DNA of 29,968 nt from Candidatus Curtissbacteria bacterium (GCA_030647775.1 JAUSJC010000003.1:1-29968); one strand, 5' to 3'; counted from the stretch's first letter, positions 1-8,014 are shown. Program-made: numbers and translations. The notes: generated by a model from the sequence alone, not told the origin.

Positions 1-492
<492 letters not shown>

Positions 493-874
493 GAATTATG
501 ATCTTACTCGTTTACTCTAAAGAATTATCAAAGCGACTAGTTCAAGTTTTTAGAGTTTAATCCTAAGATTAATCACTATCCACTATGCACTAATCACTAA
601 TTTTTGGGTACCACTTTCCAGGATTCAACTTGTTGAATCCGCAATCCGCCTAAAATCCCTGCCCGCATTGCTACGCAAAGCGTTGCAGGCGGAGCTCTTC
701 AAACCGTGTACGAATAGTACTGAAAAGGTTTGAAGTAAGATTTGGCGGACCACTCCTTCAATCAAGAAAAAAACTGAAGAGTAGTATGCTTAATCTTCAG
801 TTGTTAAAGAGCGAATCAAATTTTAACACGGCTTTCCAGGCCGCGGTTACGTTCAGTTTACATGAACGTAACGC
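493..874 (-). other. 16S rRNA leader, structured; no gene seen
   Basis: This 380-nt stretch between the rRNA promoter and 16S contains no convincing ORF but several inverted repeats. At the start of the transcript GTTACGTTCA/TGAACGTAAC pairs (846-872). ACTGAAGA/TCTTCAGT pairs at 773-801. CTTCAAACC/GGTTTGAAG pairs (about 698-736), inside a longer TCCGCC/GGCGGA pairing (about 645-749). A GC hairpin repeat (659-693) and a CACTA-type low-complexity run (573-600) are embedded. Rho-independent T-tracts are not seen. A role in rRNA processing or antitermination is inference from position. Confidence 0.6.
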
Positions 875-880
875 TTTTGT

Positions 881-909
881 ATTCTACTCACATTGACTTA
901 TGTTGTCAA
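881..909 (-). promoter_or_regulatory. rRNA operon promoter
   Basis: On the minus strand TTGACA (909-904) is followed by a 17-nt spacer and TAGAAT (886-881). The expected start is near 874, just ahead of the 10-bp hairpin at the head of the leader. It is the best sigma70-type match seen in the window. Confidence 0.8.
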
Positions 910-922
910 TGGATCTTATCCT
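893..922 (+). promoter_or_regulatory. Leaderless promoter of the first pilin-like gene
   Basis: TTGACT (893-898), an 18-nt spacer and TATCCT (917-922) lie 6 nt ahead of the ATG at 929, so transcription should begin at or next to the start codon. There is no room for a Shine-Dalgarno site. It overlaps the divergent rRNA promoter; the two -35 regions form the inverted repeat CATTGAC (891-897) / GTCAATG (905-911). Confidence 0.6.
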
Positions 923-928
923 TAGTTA

Positions 929-1441
929 ATGCCCTTCAATAAAGTAAATAGTAAATGGAAAATAGTAAATAGAAATAGAAATAGAAAATCCATTCACCAT
1001 TCACCATTGACCATTCACCCCAAAGTGAAACATGGTTTTACTCTAGTTGAACTTCTAATCGTTATCGTCCTCATTGCCCTGCTCGTCGGTATTGGTTCAT
1101 TTGCCTATACCACTGCCCAAGTAAAAGCCCGCGACTCTCGCCGAAAATCAGACCTTCTAGCAATAAAGGGCGCTCTAGAACTATCCAGACAAGACGCCGG
1201 TGGTTTTTACCCAACGAGTCTTGCGTCTCTTGCCCCAACCTATATCAAAATCGTGCCGCAGGATCCAAAAACTGCTTCCGATTACATTTACACACCGCAA
1301 CCCGCTAGCTGCTCAACATGCACAAGTTACAACCTTCAGACAATCTTGGAAAATACCGACGACCAATCAATTACTTCCTCACAACTAGCATGCCCGGATG
1401 CCCCCAGCGGATCTTACTACGTCGTCTGCCCAACTAAATAA
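929..1441 (+). CDS. Type IV pilin-like protein (pseudopilin)
   Basis: This 170-aa protein has the prepilin signature GFTLVELLIVIVLIALL at about residues 37-53: glycine before the cleavage site, Phe+1, Glu+5 and one hydrophobic helix. The globular part follows with AYTTAQVKARDSRRKSDL and a Cys-containing C-terminus (SSQLACPDAP, VVCPTK). It is expected to be processed by a prepilin peptidase and assembled in a type IV pilus-like or DNA-uptake fibre at the membrane. The leader is unusually long (about 36 residues) and is encoded by low-complexity repeat DNA (about 940-1020). The ATG at 929 is chosen because the start context TATCCTTAGTTAATGCCC recurs at the next gene. Function beyond the pilin fold is not known. 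Confidence 0.88.
   Translation: MPFNKVNSKWKIVNRNRNRKSIHHSPLTIHPKVKHGFTLVELLIVIVLIALLVGIGSFAYTTAQVKARDSRRKSDLLAIKGALELSRQDAGGFYPTSLASLAPTYIKIVPQDPKTASDYIYTPQPASCSTCTSYNLQTILENTDDQSITSSQLACPDAPSGSYYVVCPTK
940..1020. repeat. Low-complexity repeats in the pilin leader
   Basis: Iterations of AAATAGTAAATGG / AGAAATAG are followed by CCATTCACCATTGACC-type iterations. They encode residues about 5-34 of the pilin leader (VNSKWKIVNRNRN... then HHSPLTIHP). The same AAATAGTAAAT word occurs in the 16S insertion and beside the four-helix-bundle gene. Confidence 0.7.
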
Positions 1442-1446
1442 TTTTC

Positions 1447-1475
1447 TTGACACTGAACACACCACGCCATATCCT
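1447..1475 (+). promoter_or_regulatory. Leaderless promoter of the second pilin-like gene
   Basis: TTGACA (1447-1452), a 17-nt spacer and TATCCT (1470-1475) lie 7 nt before the ATG at 1483. It has the same -10, discriminator and start context as the first pilin promoter (TATCCTTA(A)GTTAATGCCC), so both genes can be transcribed separately although they are adjacent. Confidence 0.6.
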
Positions 1476-1482
1476 TAAGTTA

Positions 1483-2058
1483 ATGCCCCAATCAGTCAAC
1501 CGTTCACAGTCAACCGTCAACCGTAAATCCTTCGGATTTACCCTCATTGAGCTCCTAATCACCATAACCGTAATGGGAATTTTGGCCGCCGTCGGCACCT
1601 CAACTTATAATGCCGCCCAGCAAAAAGGCCGCGATTCTCAAAGGAAAAGCGACCTTACCCAAATTAAAAAGGCGATGGAACTTGCCAAATCCGATTGCCA
1701 GGGCGGCGCCTATTACCCGGTTCAGGCTGGAGGCGACGAATATGCCGTCTTTGATACCCTTCAAACCTATCTTGCGGATGCTGACCTAAAATACATGAAC
1801 AGTGTACCGGATGACCCCAAAAATTCCGGCACTTCAAAATATGGTTTTTCCAATGACTCTACTCAAACTTCAAACGTTTGCCCAAATACCAGCACTCCTC
1901 CCACCCTTACCCAAACCGGCGGTTTAAACTATATGATAAGGGCTCTTCTGGAACGTGGATCCGCTGACCCGGATAGCGCTACCACTTTTGCCAAATGCAC
2001 GGGCAAACCGGGGATGCCGGCTTCTGCAGGCGCTTATTATTACGTCTGCAACGATTAA
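1483..2058 (+). CDS. Type IV pilin-like protein (pseudopilin), second copy
   Basis: The 191-aa product has the prepilin motif FGFTLIELLITITVMGI (about residues 17-33), then TYNAAQQKGRDSQRKSDL, which aligns with the neighbour and indicates a tandem duplication with divergent C-terminal domains. The tail has a Cys-rich region (KCTGKPGMPAS...YYVCND). The ATG at 1483 is preferred over an in-frame TTG at 1447 because the TTG is the -35 box and because TATCCTTAAGTTAATGCCC copies the upstream gene start. The leader is encoded by GTCAACCGT iterations (about 1495-1525). Likely a minor pilin or pseudopilin; assembly partners are not in the window. Confidence 0.87.
   Translation: MPQSVNRSQSTVNRKSFGFTLIELLITITVMGILAAVGTSTYNAAQQKGRDSQRKSDLTQIKKAMELAKSDCQGGAYYPVQAGGDEYAVFDTLQTYLADADLKYMNSVPDDPKNSGTSKYGFSNDSTQTSNVCPNTSTPPTLTQTGGLNYMIRALLERGSADPDSATTFAKCTGKPGMPASAGAYYYVCND
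1495..1525. repeat. GTCAACCGT iterations in the second pilin leader
   Basis: Three to four copies of GTCAACCGT / TTCACAGTCAACC encode SVNRSQSTVNRKS just before the prepilin cleavage motif. It is a different repeat from that in the first pilin but sits at the same place. Confidence 0.65.
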
Positions 2059-2672
2059 TTGACCTGATACAAAATTATTGCTAACGAAACCATAACGTTA
2101 AGGGAAACATTTACTCCGTACATCGGAATCTCCACAACCTCATCACAAACAGCAAGCGTTTCTTTTGAAACTCCACTCGTCTCATAGCCAACGACAAAAG
2201 CAATCGGCTCCTTGTATTCAACTTCACGGAAATCCTTACTCTTTTTAGTCTGCTCTATTGCAACAACCTTAAGCCAATCCCTGTCATTGCGAGGGTTCGA
2301 GGAACCCGTGGCAATCTTTTTTTGAGATTGCTTCGCTTCGCTCGCAATGACAGACTTTTTATTGTTCGAACGAGGTGAGAACTTACTTCTTAAATTTGAA
2401 ATTGCTTCGACGGCAGTCGAAGCGTACTCCCATGGCACCCACTTATCTGTACCCACTGCCGCCCGGTGAATCTTAATATTCGGCGGCGTCTCGCTTTCGC
2501 CACAAAGATAGACGCAGGACGCACCGATAGCATCCGCCAGCCTAAAAATTGAGCCGATATTATAAGTATCCAAAATATTGTCACAGATAATATAAATCTG
2601 TCTGCGTTTAACTTTGGCGATATCTACCTCCGTCGGCTCGCTTATTCTTAGTCTTTTAGCATTAAGCTTCAT
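2055..2672 (-). CDS. SpoU/TrmH family RNA 2'-O-methyltransferase
   Basis: This 205-aa SPOUT enzyme probably methylates a tRNA or rRNA ribose with SAM. It has the family motifs in order: DNILDTYNIGSIFRLADA (motif 1, about residues 30-47), AFVVGYETSGVS (motif 2) and VEIPMYGVNVSLNVMVSLAI (motif 3 with the knot Asn). The ATG at 2672 (MKLNAKRLRIS) is chosen; the longer frame to 2810 has no family-like sequence and would cross a divergent promoter and gene. A palindromic element of 69 nt (2283-2351) is inserted in frame in the centre and adds about 23-35 residues (VIASEAKQS...) before KVVAIEQTKKS. It converges tail to tail with the pilin gene (4-nt overlap of ends). Confidence 0.88.
   Translation of the reverse strand: MKLNAKRLRISEPTEVDIAKVKRRQIYIICDNILDTYNIGSIFRLADAIGASCVYLCGESETPPNIKIHRAAVGTDKWVPWEYASTAVEAISNLRSKFSPRSNNKKSVIASEAKQSQKKIATGSSNPRNDRDWLKVVAIEQTKKSKDFREVEYKEPIAFVVGYETSGVSKETLAVCDEVVEIPMYGVNVSLNVMVSLAIILYQVN
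2283..2351 (-). repeat. GTCATTGCGAG palindromic element inside the TrmH-like gene
   Basis: The ends GTCATTGCGA and TCGCAATGAC are inverted. Inside are GGCAATC/GATTGC arms and the 15-nt hairpin GGGTTC-gag-GAACCC (2293-2307). Its length is 69 nt (23 codons), in frame, translating to VIASEAKQS...IATGSSNPRND. A second copy lies in the EndoQ gene (18259-18354), in the same reading frame. Confidence 0.85.
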
Positions 2673-2692
2673 GTCGTATATTGTACATTTTA

Positions 2693-2721
2693 TTGACTTC
2701 CCATTAAAAATTACCAATAAT
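2693..2721 (+). promoter_or_regulatory. Leaderless promoter of the 150-aa gene
   Basis: TTGACT (2693-2698), a 17-nt spacer and AATAAT (2716-2721) are followed by 7 nt and the ATG at 2729, the same architecture as the two pilin genes. Confidence 0.5.
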
Positions 2722-2728
2722 CTACACA

Positions 2729-3181
2729 ATGACACCCGACAGAGAAGAACAAACCGTGGTGGAGAGAAATTTTTCCAGCCAAGTAACTCTTCACGGAAAA
2801 GGGGCATCAATCGCGATTGATGATAGTGCAGGAATGGGCTACATGGGCCCGGATAAGCTAAACCCTCACCTTCAAAAATTTGTCGTGGTCAAACACCTGA
2901 GAAGAACAGCTGTGCACCCTCCATCAATAAGAAAGGCCGAAACAGAAGGTGCGCAATGGGTGCAATTTTTCGTGAGCGTTAGAGTTGGAGAAAAAAAGCC
3001 AATCGGAGAGAAATATGAATTTACTTTTGAGAATTTAGACCGCGACTCTGTAACGATTAGCATCCGCTCCGCAAATCCAATAGTAACTAGCAATTTACCC
3101 CGTTTTGCCGGTTTAACATCAACATTGAAAAATATCCACAGAGAAACGAGCGGCCTAACAAGCAGGCATCAAACTACTTAA
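2729..3181 (+). CDS. Hypothetical protein, 150 aa
   Basis: No family is recognised. The protein is soluble with no signal peptide or membrane helix. A central stretch (about residues 73-115: WVQFFVSVRVGEKKPIGEKY, then FTFENLDRDSVTISIRS) looks like beta strands, and the C-terminus is Ser/Thr/Arg rich. Support for it being real: ordinary codon use, a promoter spaced for a leaderless start at 2729, and it is the only sizeable frame between the divergent TrmH-like gene and convergent glmS. Confidence 0.6.
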   Translation: MTPDREEQTVVERNFSSQVTLHGKGASIAIDDSAGMGYMGPDKLNPHLQKFVVVKHLRRTAVHPPSIRKAETEGAQWVQFFVSVRVGEKKPIGEKYEFTFENLDRDSVTISIRSANPIVTSNLPRFAGLTSTLKNIHRETSGLTSRHQTT

Positions 3182-3212
3182 CCGTCACCGACTTTGCTAG
3201 ATTACGAGGTTT

Positions 3213-3251
3213 TAGGCCCGCAGTTCTGCATTGCAGAACGAGGATCGCAAG
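3213..3251. repeat. Scaffolded hairpin element between convergent genes
   Basis: The flanks TAGGCCCGCAG and CGAGGATCGCAAG enclose the 15-nt hairpin TTCTGC-att-GCAGAA (3224-3238). The same flanks recur at 16973-17010 around a different 15-nt hairpin. It lies between the ends of the 150-aa gene and glmS but lacks a T-tract, so it is not a standard terminator. Confidence 0.75.
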
Positions 3252-3259
3252 ACTCGCAA

Positions 3260-5053
3260 TCATTTTACTGTAACACTCTTCGCCAAATTGCGAGGCTTAT
3301 CGGGGTCTTCCACTCCTCTTTCCAAGGCCAAGTAGTACGCAAGAAGTTGCGCGTATACGACTTGCGGAATTATTGTCGCTTCTTTTATATCTTTCGTTTC
3401 TAGCCATACATTAAACACATTATTATTTTTAGACCCGATGCCTATAATGAAACCCCCTCTGGCCTTAAGTTCCTCTGCATTCGAGATAATCTCTTCATAC
3501 GTTTCGTCGTTTGGAGCAAAAATGATACATGGCGTACCTTTCTCAATCAAGGCAATTACACCATGTTTTAATTCTGCGCCTGCAAAACCCTCAGCATGAA
3601 TATAACTTATTTCTTTTATTTTAAGTGTGGCCTCGATTGCCGCCGGATAAGATAACCCTCTTCCAATCAAATACATATGTTCACTGCGGCTGATTTTTCT
3701 TGCAAGTCTTTTAATCTTGTTAATGTTTTTAACTTGAAACATACTTCTCAAATTTTTGGCGGCTGCTAAAAGTAGTCTCTTCCCGTCTTCTTCAGCTCCA
3801 GCTAAAATATAAGCCGTAAGAAGTAACACCGAAATCATCGAAGTAAAGCTTTTGGTTCCTGCTACAGATTTTTCCGGACCGGCATCCAATAAAAATTTGT
3901 AATCTGCTTGTCGATAAAGCGTTGACCCCAACACGTTCGTTATAGCAGCAATTGTTGCTCCTTTCTTTTGAACTTCTTGGACCGGTTGAACGATGTCAAT
4001 CGTCTCACCGCTCTGCGAGATTGGAATTACTAAAGTTTTTGGGGTGACAAAATCTTGCAAGTAACTAAATTCCGACCCCACAGAATAATTAATGTGTTTC
4101 TTGGCTAATTTTGAAAAAAGATAAGTGCCAGCAAGAGCCGCATATGACGCAGTACCGCAGCCCAGTAAAAATGTTCCGCGAGCTTTATCTATCAACCCCG
4201 CTAGTTTCCTCAAATTTTGCCTCTGATTTAATACAACATTCTCCAAAACCTTCGGTTGTTCATAAATTTCTTTGAGGAAATAATGTTTGAATTTACCTTT
4301 CTTTGTCTCTTCAAATTTCCAGTCAATGTCATGAAAAACAGGCTTAATCTCTTGACCTTTTGGTAAAGTAACAAGCTTAAGGCTTTTCCCCAAGACAACC
4401 ATTTGGTTATCCTCAATAAACACTACTTTTTTAGTGTGTTTAACAATTCCCGTCGCATCTGATGCAATAAAAAATTCTTCTTTCCCTATTCCGGCAACAA
4501 GCGGTGAACCGTTTTTAGCCGCAATAATTTCAGGCGAAACCGCACTGGTAACCACAATTGCATTCAAACCTTTTAACCTATTGAATGTATCGCGGACAGC
4601 CGAAGCAAATCCCTCTTTTTTCAAAAATTCTTCTATTAGGTGGGGAATAACTTCCGTATCAGTTTCGGAAATAAACTTATGCCCCTTACGGGTTAATTCA
4701 TTTTTTAGATCCTGAAAATTCTCGACAATCCCGTTATGAACTACGGCAATTTGGCCAGTGCAATCTAGATGAGGATGCGCGTTTGCGACAGTTACACCTC
4801 CATGCGTTGCCCATCTGGTGTGCCCGATCCCAAGACTGCTTTTGGGAAGATTTACCTTTGCCTGACCGATTCTCCCGACGTGCTTTTCAAGGGTAATCTT
4901 TCCCTGATCTTTAACGGCTATTCCCCACGAATCGTACCCGCGATATTCCAATCGCTTCAAACCGTCAAAAATAATTTTGGCTGCGTCACCTGTTTGCTTG
5001 CCATTCCGAAGCTTTAGCGAAGGATGGCTAATGTATCCAAAGATCCCGCACAT
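3260..5053 (-). CDS. glmS: Glutamine--fructose-6-phosphate aminotransferase (isomerizing)
   Basis: This 597-aa enzyme makes glucosamine-6-phosphate from fructose-6-phosphate and glutamine, the first step to UDP-GlcNAc. MCGIFGY at the start carries the Cys2 nucleophile of the class II glutamine amidotransferase domain, followed by RLEYRGYDSWG, HTRWATHG and NGIVEN. Two SIS domains follow (LGCGTASYAALAG, PISQSGETID; LIGRGLSYPAAIEATLKIKE), and the end is the family tail PRNLAKSVTVK. Full length, no insertion. The ATG at 5053 is fixed because Cys must be residue 2. The upstream region holds an extended -10 only 9 nt from the start, so no glmS ribozyme is present. It is next to two sugar-phosphate cupins. 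Confidence 0.97.
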   Translation of the reverse strand: MCGIFGYISHPSLKLRNGKQTGDAAKIIFDGLKRLEYRGYDSWGIAVKDQGKITLEKHVGRIGQAKVNLPKSSLGIGHTRWATHGGVTVANAHPHLDCTGQIAVVHNGIVENFQDLKNELTRKGHKFISETDTEVIPHLIEEFLKKEGFASAVRDTFNRLKGLNAIVVTSAVSPEIIAAKNGSPLVAGIGKEEFFIASDATGIVKHTKKVVFIEDNQMVVLGKSLKLVTLPKGQEIKPVFHDIDWKFEETKKGKFKHYFLKEIYEQPKVLENVVLNQRQNLRKLAGLIDKARGTFLLGCGTASYAALAGTYLFSKLAKKHINYSVGSEFSYLQDFVTPKTLVIPISQSGETIDIVQPVQEVQKKGATIAAITNVLGSTLYRQADYKFLLDAGPEKSVAGTKSFTSMISVLLLTAYILAGAEEDGKRLLLAAAKNLRSMFQVKNINKIKRLARKISRSEHMYLIGRGLSYPAAIEATLKIKEISYIHAEGFAGAELKHGVIALIEKGTPCIIFAPNDETYEEIISNAEELKARGGFIIGIGSKNNNVFNVWLETKDIKEATIIPQVVYAQLLAYYLALERGVEDPDKPRNLAKSVTVK

Positions 5054-5062
5054 AATCTGGCT

Positions 5063-5071
5063 ATTTTAGCA
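5063..5071 (-). promoter_or_regulatory. Extended -10 promoter of glmS
   Basis: TGcTAAAAT on the minus strand ends 9 nt before the glmS ATG, so the 5' UTR would be 2-3 nt. No -35 box is evident. TGnTAAAAT recurs before the 271-aa gene and the glycosyltransferase gene. Confidence 0.5.
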
Positions 5072-5089
5072 GAATTTAAGAAAAACTCT

Positions 5090-5701
5090 CTACTTGTGAA
5101 GAGGATAAGCACTAGCTTCAATGATTTCTAGATCCGGAATTTTCTTGTACTTTTCGTTTTTAACCAGCGCCGGTTTGCCGTCACGCTCTACAATGTAATA
5201 ACAAAAACCCTGCATTCTCTTCACTGCTTCATAGTCGGCATGGCCAGGCAAAGAAACAGGGTCTACTTCTTCAAAATTGACAGGAGAATCATCCGAAGTT
5301 ACCAAAAAAATATTGCCGGTATTTACAACCAAATGTCCCCACTCGCTTGGGATAAAAATCTCATCACCCGGTTTGGCGTCAATTGCGTACGCTTCTTCTA
5401 TTTCATCGTCAATATACTTTCCATCTTCTCCAATAGCTCTTTTCTGCAATAGAACAATCCCTTTACCTTGCAGAAATGTGTAGGTTTCATCTAAATCACC
5501 TATATGGTAATGACCGTAAGTTTTAATATATTCTTCCCCCACCTTACCTACATTCCAAATCGTTATGTTTGTCCACTCGACAGACCCCCTTGTCATCCAG
5601 TAATGAACTTCCGGACCTTCCGCGGAAAGATCCATCAATACATCCTGCATTTTAGAGTGTTCTCTGACTGCCGCCCTTTTTGTTGAATATTTATCTATCA
5701 T
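5090..5701 (-). CDS. Cupin-type glucose-6-phosphate isomerase
   Basis: This 203-aa protein is of the archaeal-type cupin PGI family (metal-dependent, unrelated to the usual SIS-fold Pgi). Its metal site is visible as TYGHYH (about residues 61-66), the Glu of ETYTFLQGKG and the distal His in WGHLVVN. It interconverts glucose-6-P and fructose-6-P, the substrate of GlmS just downstream. The ATG at 5701 shares its A with the TAA of the upstream cupin gene (TAATG), indicating translational coupling. Length is near that of archaeal members. Confidence 0.9.
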   Translation of the reverse strand: MIDKYSTKRAAVREHSKMQDVLMDLSAEGPEVHYWMTRGSVEWTNITIWNVGKVGEEYIKTYGHYHIGDLDETYTFLQGKGIVLLQKRAIGEDGKYIDDEIEEAYAIDAKPGDEIFIPSEWGHLVVNTGNIFLVTSDDSPVNFEEVDPVSLPGHADYEAVKRMQGFCYYIVERDGKPALVKNEKYKKIPDLEIIEASAYPLHK

Positions 5702-6129
5702 TATTTTGCCTCTCGATTCCTTTTTTCTCTTTCTTCTGGAGTCTCATCAGGTCGACTGTAATCATCTTCTAACCTCTGTGTCGTCCCAATTTCCGGTGTT
5801 GATACCTCGATAATATCGCAATCGGTAATCCCCGCCAATCGATGCCTCTGGCCTACTTCACAACTATAACCCTGACCCTCTTGCATTTCTGTCTCTATAA
5901 ACTCGCCACCTTCTTCGTTTTCCCAAATTATCTTTGCTCTACCAAACATCAAAAACCAGCTTTCCTGTTTTTTGTCGTGGATTTGAAGCGACATTCTAGC
6001 ACCGGCATTTACATGCTCGATTTTACCCATATAAGGCCTATCCTCCGGTACCCAGTGCAGTTCCCACCCCCACGGCTTTTCTATTTTGCGGACATATGAA
6101 TTAGTATCGAATTTTTTTGGAGTAGACAT
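5701..6129 (-). CDS. Mannose-6-phosphate isomerase-type cupin
   Basis: The 142-aa single-domain cupin resembles the C-terminal isomerase part of ManC/AlgA type II enzymes: KPWGWELHWV near the start, HVNAGARMSLQIHDKKQESW (cupin motif 1 with metal ligands), GQGYSCEVGQRHRLAG (motif 2) and the closing VSTPEIG...RLEDDYSRP. The tail (DETPEEREKRNREAK) is highly charged. It would feed mannose or related sugars into surface polysaccharide together with the neighbouring PGI. The nucleotidyltransferase half is absent here. It starts 7 nt after uppS; substrate is inferred from similarity only. Confidence 0.8.
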   Translation of the reverse strand: MSTPKKFDTNSYVRKIEKPWGWELHWVPEDRPYMGKIEHVNAGARMSLQIHDKKQESWFLMFGRAKIIWENEEGGEFIETEMQEGQGYSCEVGQRHRLAGITDCDIIEVSTPEIGTTQRLEDDYSRPDETPEEREKRNREAK

Positions 6130-6136
6130 CCAGAAA

Positions 6137-6844
6137 TTATTCTCCGTATCGCCTTTGGCGCCTTGCGTAGTCGTTTATTGCCCGCTTTAACTCCGCCATC
6201 GAAAAATCGGGGAAGTATAGTTTGGAAAAGAAAAGTTCGGTATAGGTTGTTTGCCATGGCATAATTCCGCTAGTTCTCATTTCTCCCGAAGTCCTAATTA
6301 GAAGATCCGGATCTGGTTGGCCAGCAGTATCGAGGTTTTTAGCAACCATCTCCTCGCTAATTTTGGAAGCCGATATTCCCTTTTTCAAAAGCTTTTTAAA
6401 AGTTCTCATGATCTCATCATGCCCTCCGTAATCAATACAAATATTCAAAATATATTGCTTATTTTTAGCGGTTTCCTTCTCAACCCTCTCTAAAATCTGC
6501 CGCAACCCCGCCGGCACCCTGTCTCGCCTGCCCAACCAATGAAACTTTACGCCCTCCTTCACCAACTCCCTCAAGTGTTTCTTGAAAAACCAGGTATAAA
6601 TTCTCATCAGATAGTTAACCTCCAAAGGCTTGCGTGTCCAATTCTCTGTAGAAAATCCCCACAGAGTCAAAACTCGGACACCCAAATTTCGAGATCCTTT
6701 AACTACTCTAAGTGCCGTATCCAAGCCTTTTTTATGGCCTTCAATTGGCTCCAATCCGTGCGCCTTTGCCCAACGGCGGTTGCCGTCAGGAATTATCACC
6801 ACATGCTCCGGGACAATTTTGCGCTTTGAAGTATTTTTAATCAT
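6137..6844 (-). CDS. uppS: Isoprenyl transferase (undecaprenyl diphosphate synthase family)
   Basis: This 235-aa cis-prenyltransferase extends farnesyl- or geranylgeranyl-PP with IPP to make the C50-55 carrier for wall and surface glycan synthesis. The P-loop-like IPDGNRRWA (about residues 18-26) carries the catalytic Asp; ENWTRKP and the C-terminal pair PDLLIRTSGEMRTSG / WQTTYTELFF are also present. The usual IMDGNGRWA is altered to IPDGNRRWA. It is the downstream end of the isoprenoid block, separated from the polyprenyl synthase gene by 93 nt, so it may also have its own promoter. Confidence 0.94.
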   Translation of the reverse strand: MIKNTSKRKIVPEHVVIIPDGNRRWAKAHGLEPIEGHKKGLDTALRVVKGSRNLGVRVLTLWGFSTENWTRKPLEVNYLMRIYTWFFKKHLRELVKEGVKFHWLGRRDRVPAGLRQILERVEKETAKNKQYILNICIDYGGHDEIMRTFKKLLKKGISASKISEEMVAKNLDTAGQPDPDLLIRTSGEMRTSGIMPWQTTYTELFFSKLYFPDFSMAELKRAINDYARRQRRYGE

Positions 6845-6894
6845 ATAATTAGACCTGCTTTAAAAAACCAGGCCCATTTAACTTAGTATCCTGT

Positions 6895-6924
6895 AGGATA
6901 GCAAAGATTGACTACTTTTTTCAA
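6895..6924 (-). promoter_or_regulatory. Possible uppS promoter
   Basis: TTGAAA (6924-6919), an 18-nt spacer and TATCCT (6900-6895) lie about 50 nt before the uppS ATG, using the same unusual -10 as the pilin genes. Two small hairpins (ATCCT/AGGAT and CCTG/CAGG) lie between it and the gene. Confidence 0.3.
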
Positions 6925-6937
6925 CTTTATTCTAAGA

Positions 6938-8014
6938 TCACTTTCGCCTTGAAATCACAAAGTCGGCAACCTCCAGCAAAATAAGCTGCAACCTTTTATC
7001 CACAGTTATCTTTTCTATCTCTCCCTTTGCCTTAGCCGTAAGCCTTCCCTGCTCTTGTCGGGACCACTCCAAAGCCCCGCTCGAACTTATTATTTCCTGC
7101 ACAATTTTAAGGTCTTGCTGGTTGGCATTCTTATCGCCCCAGATTTTTCTTAGAATTCCTTTTTCACCGGGTTTAGCATCTTCCAGCGCTTTGTAAATTA
7201 AAAGGGTATTTTTCCCCTCATGCAAATCCGAAGGTTTGCCCGTAGTTTCCTCGTCTCCAAAAACTCCCAAAATATCATCAGCTAGCTGATATGCTATCCC
7301 GCAGGCAAGCCCAAACCCGGTTATGGCGTCAACTTGGCGCTTTTGGACACTTCCTAGGGTTGCCCCGAGCGCAAGCGGGCCGACAAAACTATATCTGGCC
7401 GTCTTAAGATCCATAACTTGGTAAATTTCCCCGAATGCTCCGCCTTTGAAAGTGGTCTCAACATCCAAAGCTTCACCATAACCGGTTTCCAAAAGTACAT
7501 TTGCCACCTGACCAATACATTTAATCTTTAAAGCATCGTCAAAATCAGCAGAGCTTACAAGTTCAAAAGCTTCAAAACAAGCGATATCCCCAAGAATTAT
7601 TGCCTGACTCATACCGTAATGCTCACCGCCGACTTTTTCGTATCGCTTATGGATAGTAGATTTGAATCGCCTTGTGTCCGATTGGTCGATAACGTCGTCA
7701 TGAATCAAAAGAAAGCTATGGACAATCTCAATTGCCAGACAAATCGGCAAAATCTTTTTTAAATCTTCATCCCCTTTACCGTCCGAAGCTTCATGCGAAG
7801 GACGGCCGATTCGGTATCCCAACCACACAAAAAACGCCCGCATTCTTTTACCGCCTTGGGAAAAATCGGCCAGATTTTTATAAAAATCAGCAATCAGAGG
7901 CGCGTATTTTAAACCGGATTTTATTTTTTGGGAAAAATACTTTTGTTGATACGGTTCGAATGATTTCAAAAACAGGGCAAGTTCCTGGGAAAATTCATCC
8001 GATTCCTTGACCAT
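6938..8014 (-). CDS. Trans-polyprenyl diphosphate synthase
   Basis: This 358-aa class I prenyl synthase condenses IPP with allylic diphosphates. The first aspartate-rich motif is DDVID (residues 106-110) in HSFLLIHDDVIDQSDTRR. The second is YQLADDILG (DD at 246-247), and GGKRMRA binds diphosphate. Product length (C15 to C40) cannot be set from this alone. A 31-nt hairpin element (7778-7808) inserted near residues 69-80 is read as IGRPSHEASDGK, the same peptide pattern as in Pth. The ATG directly abuts the ispH stop (TAAATG), indicating coupling. Confidence 0.92.
   Translation of the reverse strand: MVKESDEFSQELALFLKSFEPYQQKYFSQKIKSGLKYAPLIADFYKNLADFSQGGKRMRAFFVWLGYRIGRPSHEASDGKGDEDLKKILPICLAIEIVHSFLLIHDDVIDQSDTRRFKSTIHKRYEKVGGEHYGMSQAIILGDIACFEAFELVSSADFDDALKIKCIGQVANVLLETGYGEALDVETTFKGGAFGEIYQVMDLKTARYSFVGPLALGATLGSVQKRQVDAITGFGLACGIAYQLADDILGVFGDEETTGKPSDLHEGKNTLLIYKALEDAKPGEKGILRKIWGDKNANQQDLKIVQEIISSSGALEWSRQEQGRLTAKAKGEIEKITVDKRLQLILLEVADFVISRRK
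7778..7808. repeat. TCCGAAGC/GCGAAGGA hairpin element in the polyprenyl synthase gene
   Basis: CCGTCCGAAGC, a short loop and GCGAAGGACGG form an imperfect hairpin encoding GRPSHEASDGK. Relatives lie at 15124-15155 (pth), 17721-17755 (EndoQ) and 29641-29677 (exonuclease), all in the same translated frame. Confidence 0.75.

Noticed and set aside
2673..2810. N-terminal extension of the TrmH-like protein to 2810
   Set aside because: The added 46 residues are Cys/Leu-rich with no family match and overlap the start and promoter of the divergent 150-aa gene; the ATG at 2672 begins family-like sequence.
3213..3251. Rho-independent terminator between the convergent genes
   Set aside because: It forms a good hairpin, but neither strand has a following T-tract, and the same sequence occurs at 16973-17010 in a promoter-proximal position, so it is a dispersed element.
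5054..5089. glmS ribozyme or other riboswitch upstream of glmS
   Set aside because: Only 36 nt separate glmS from the cupin gene and the -10 box is 9 nt from the start; there is no room for a structured leader.
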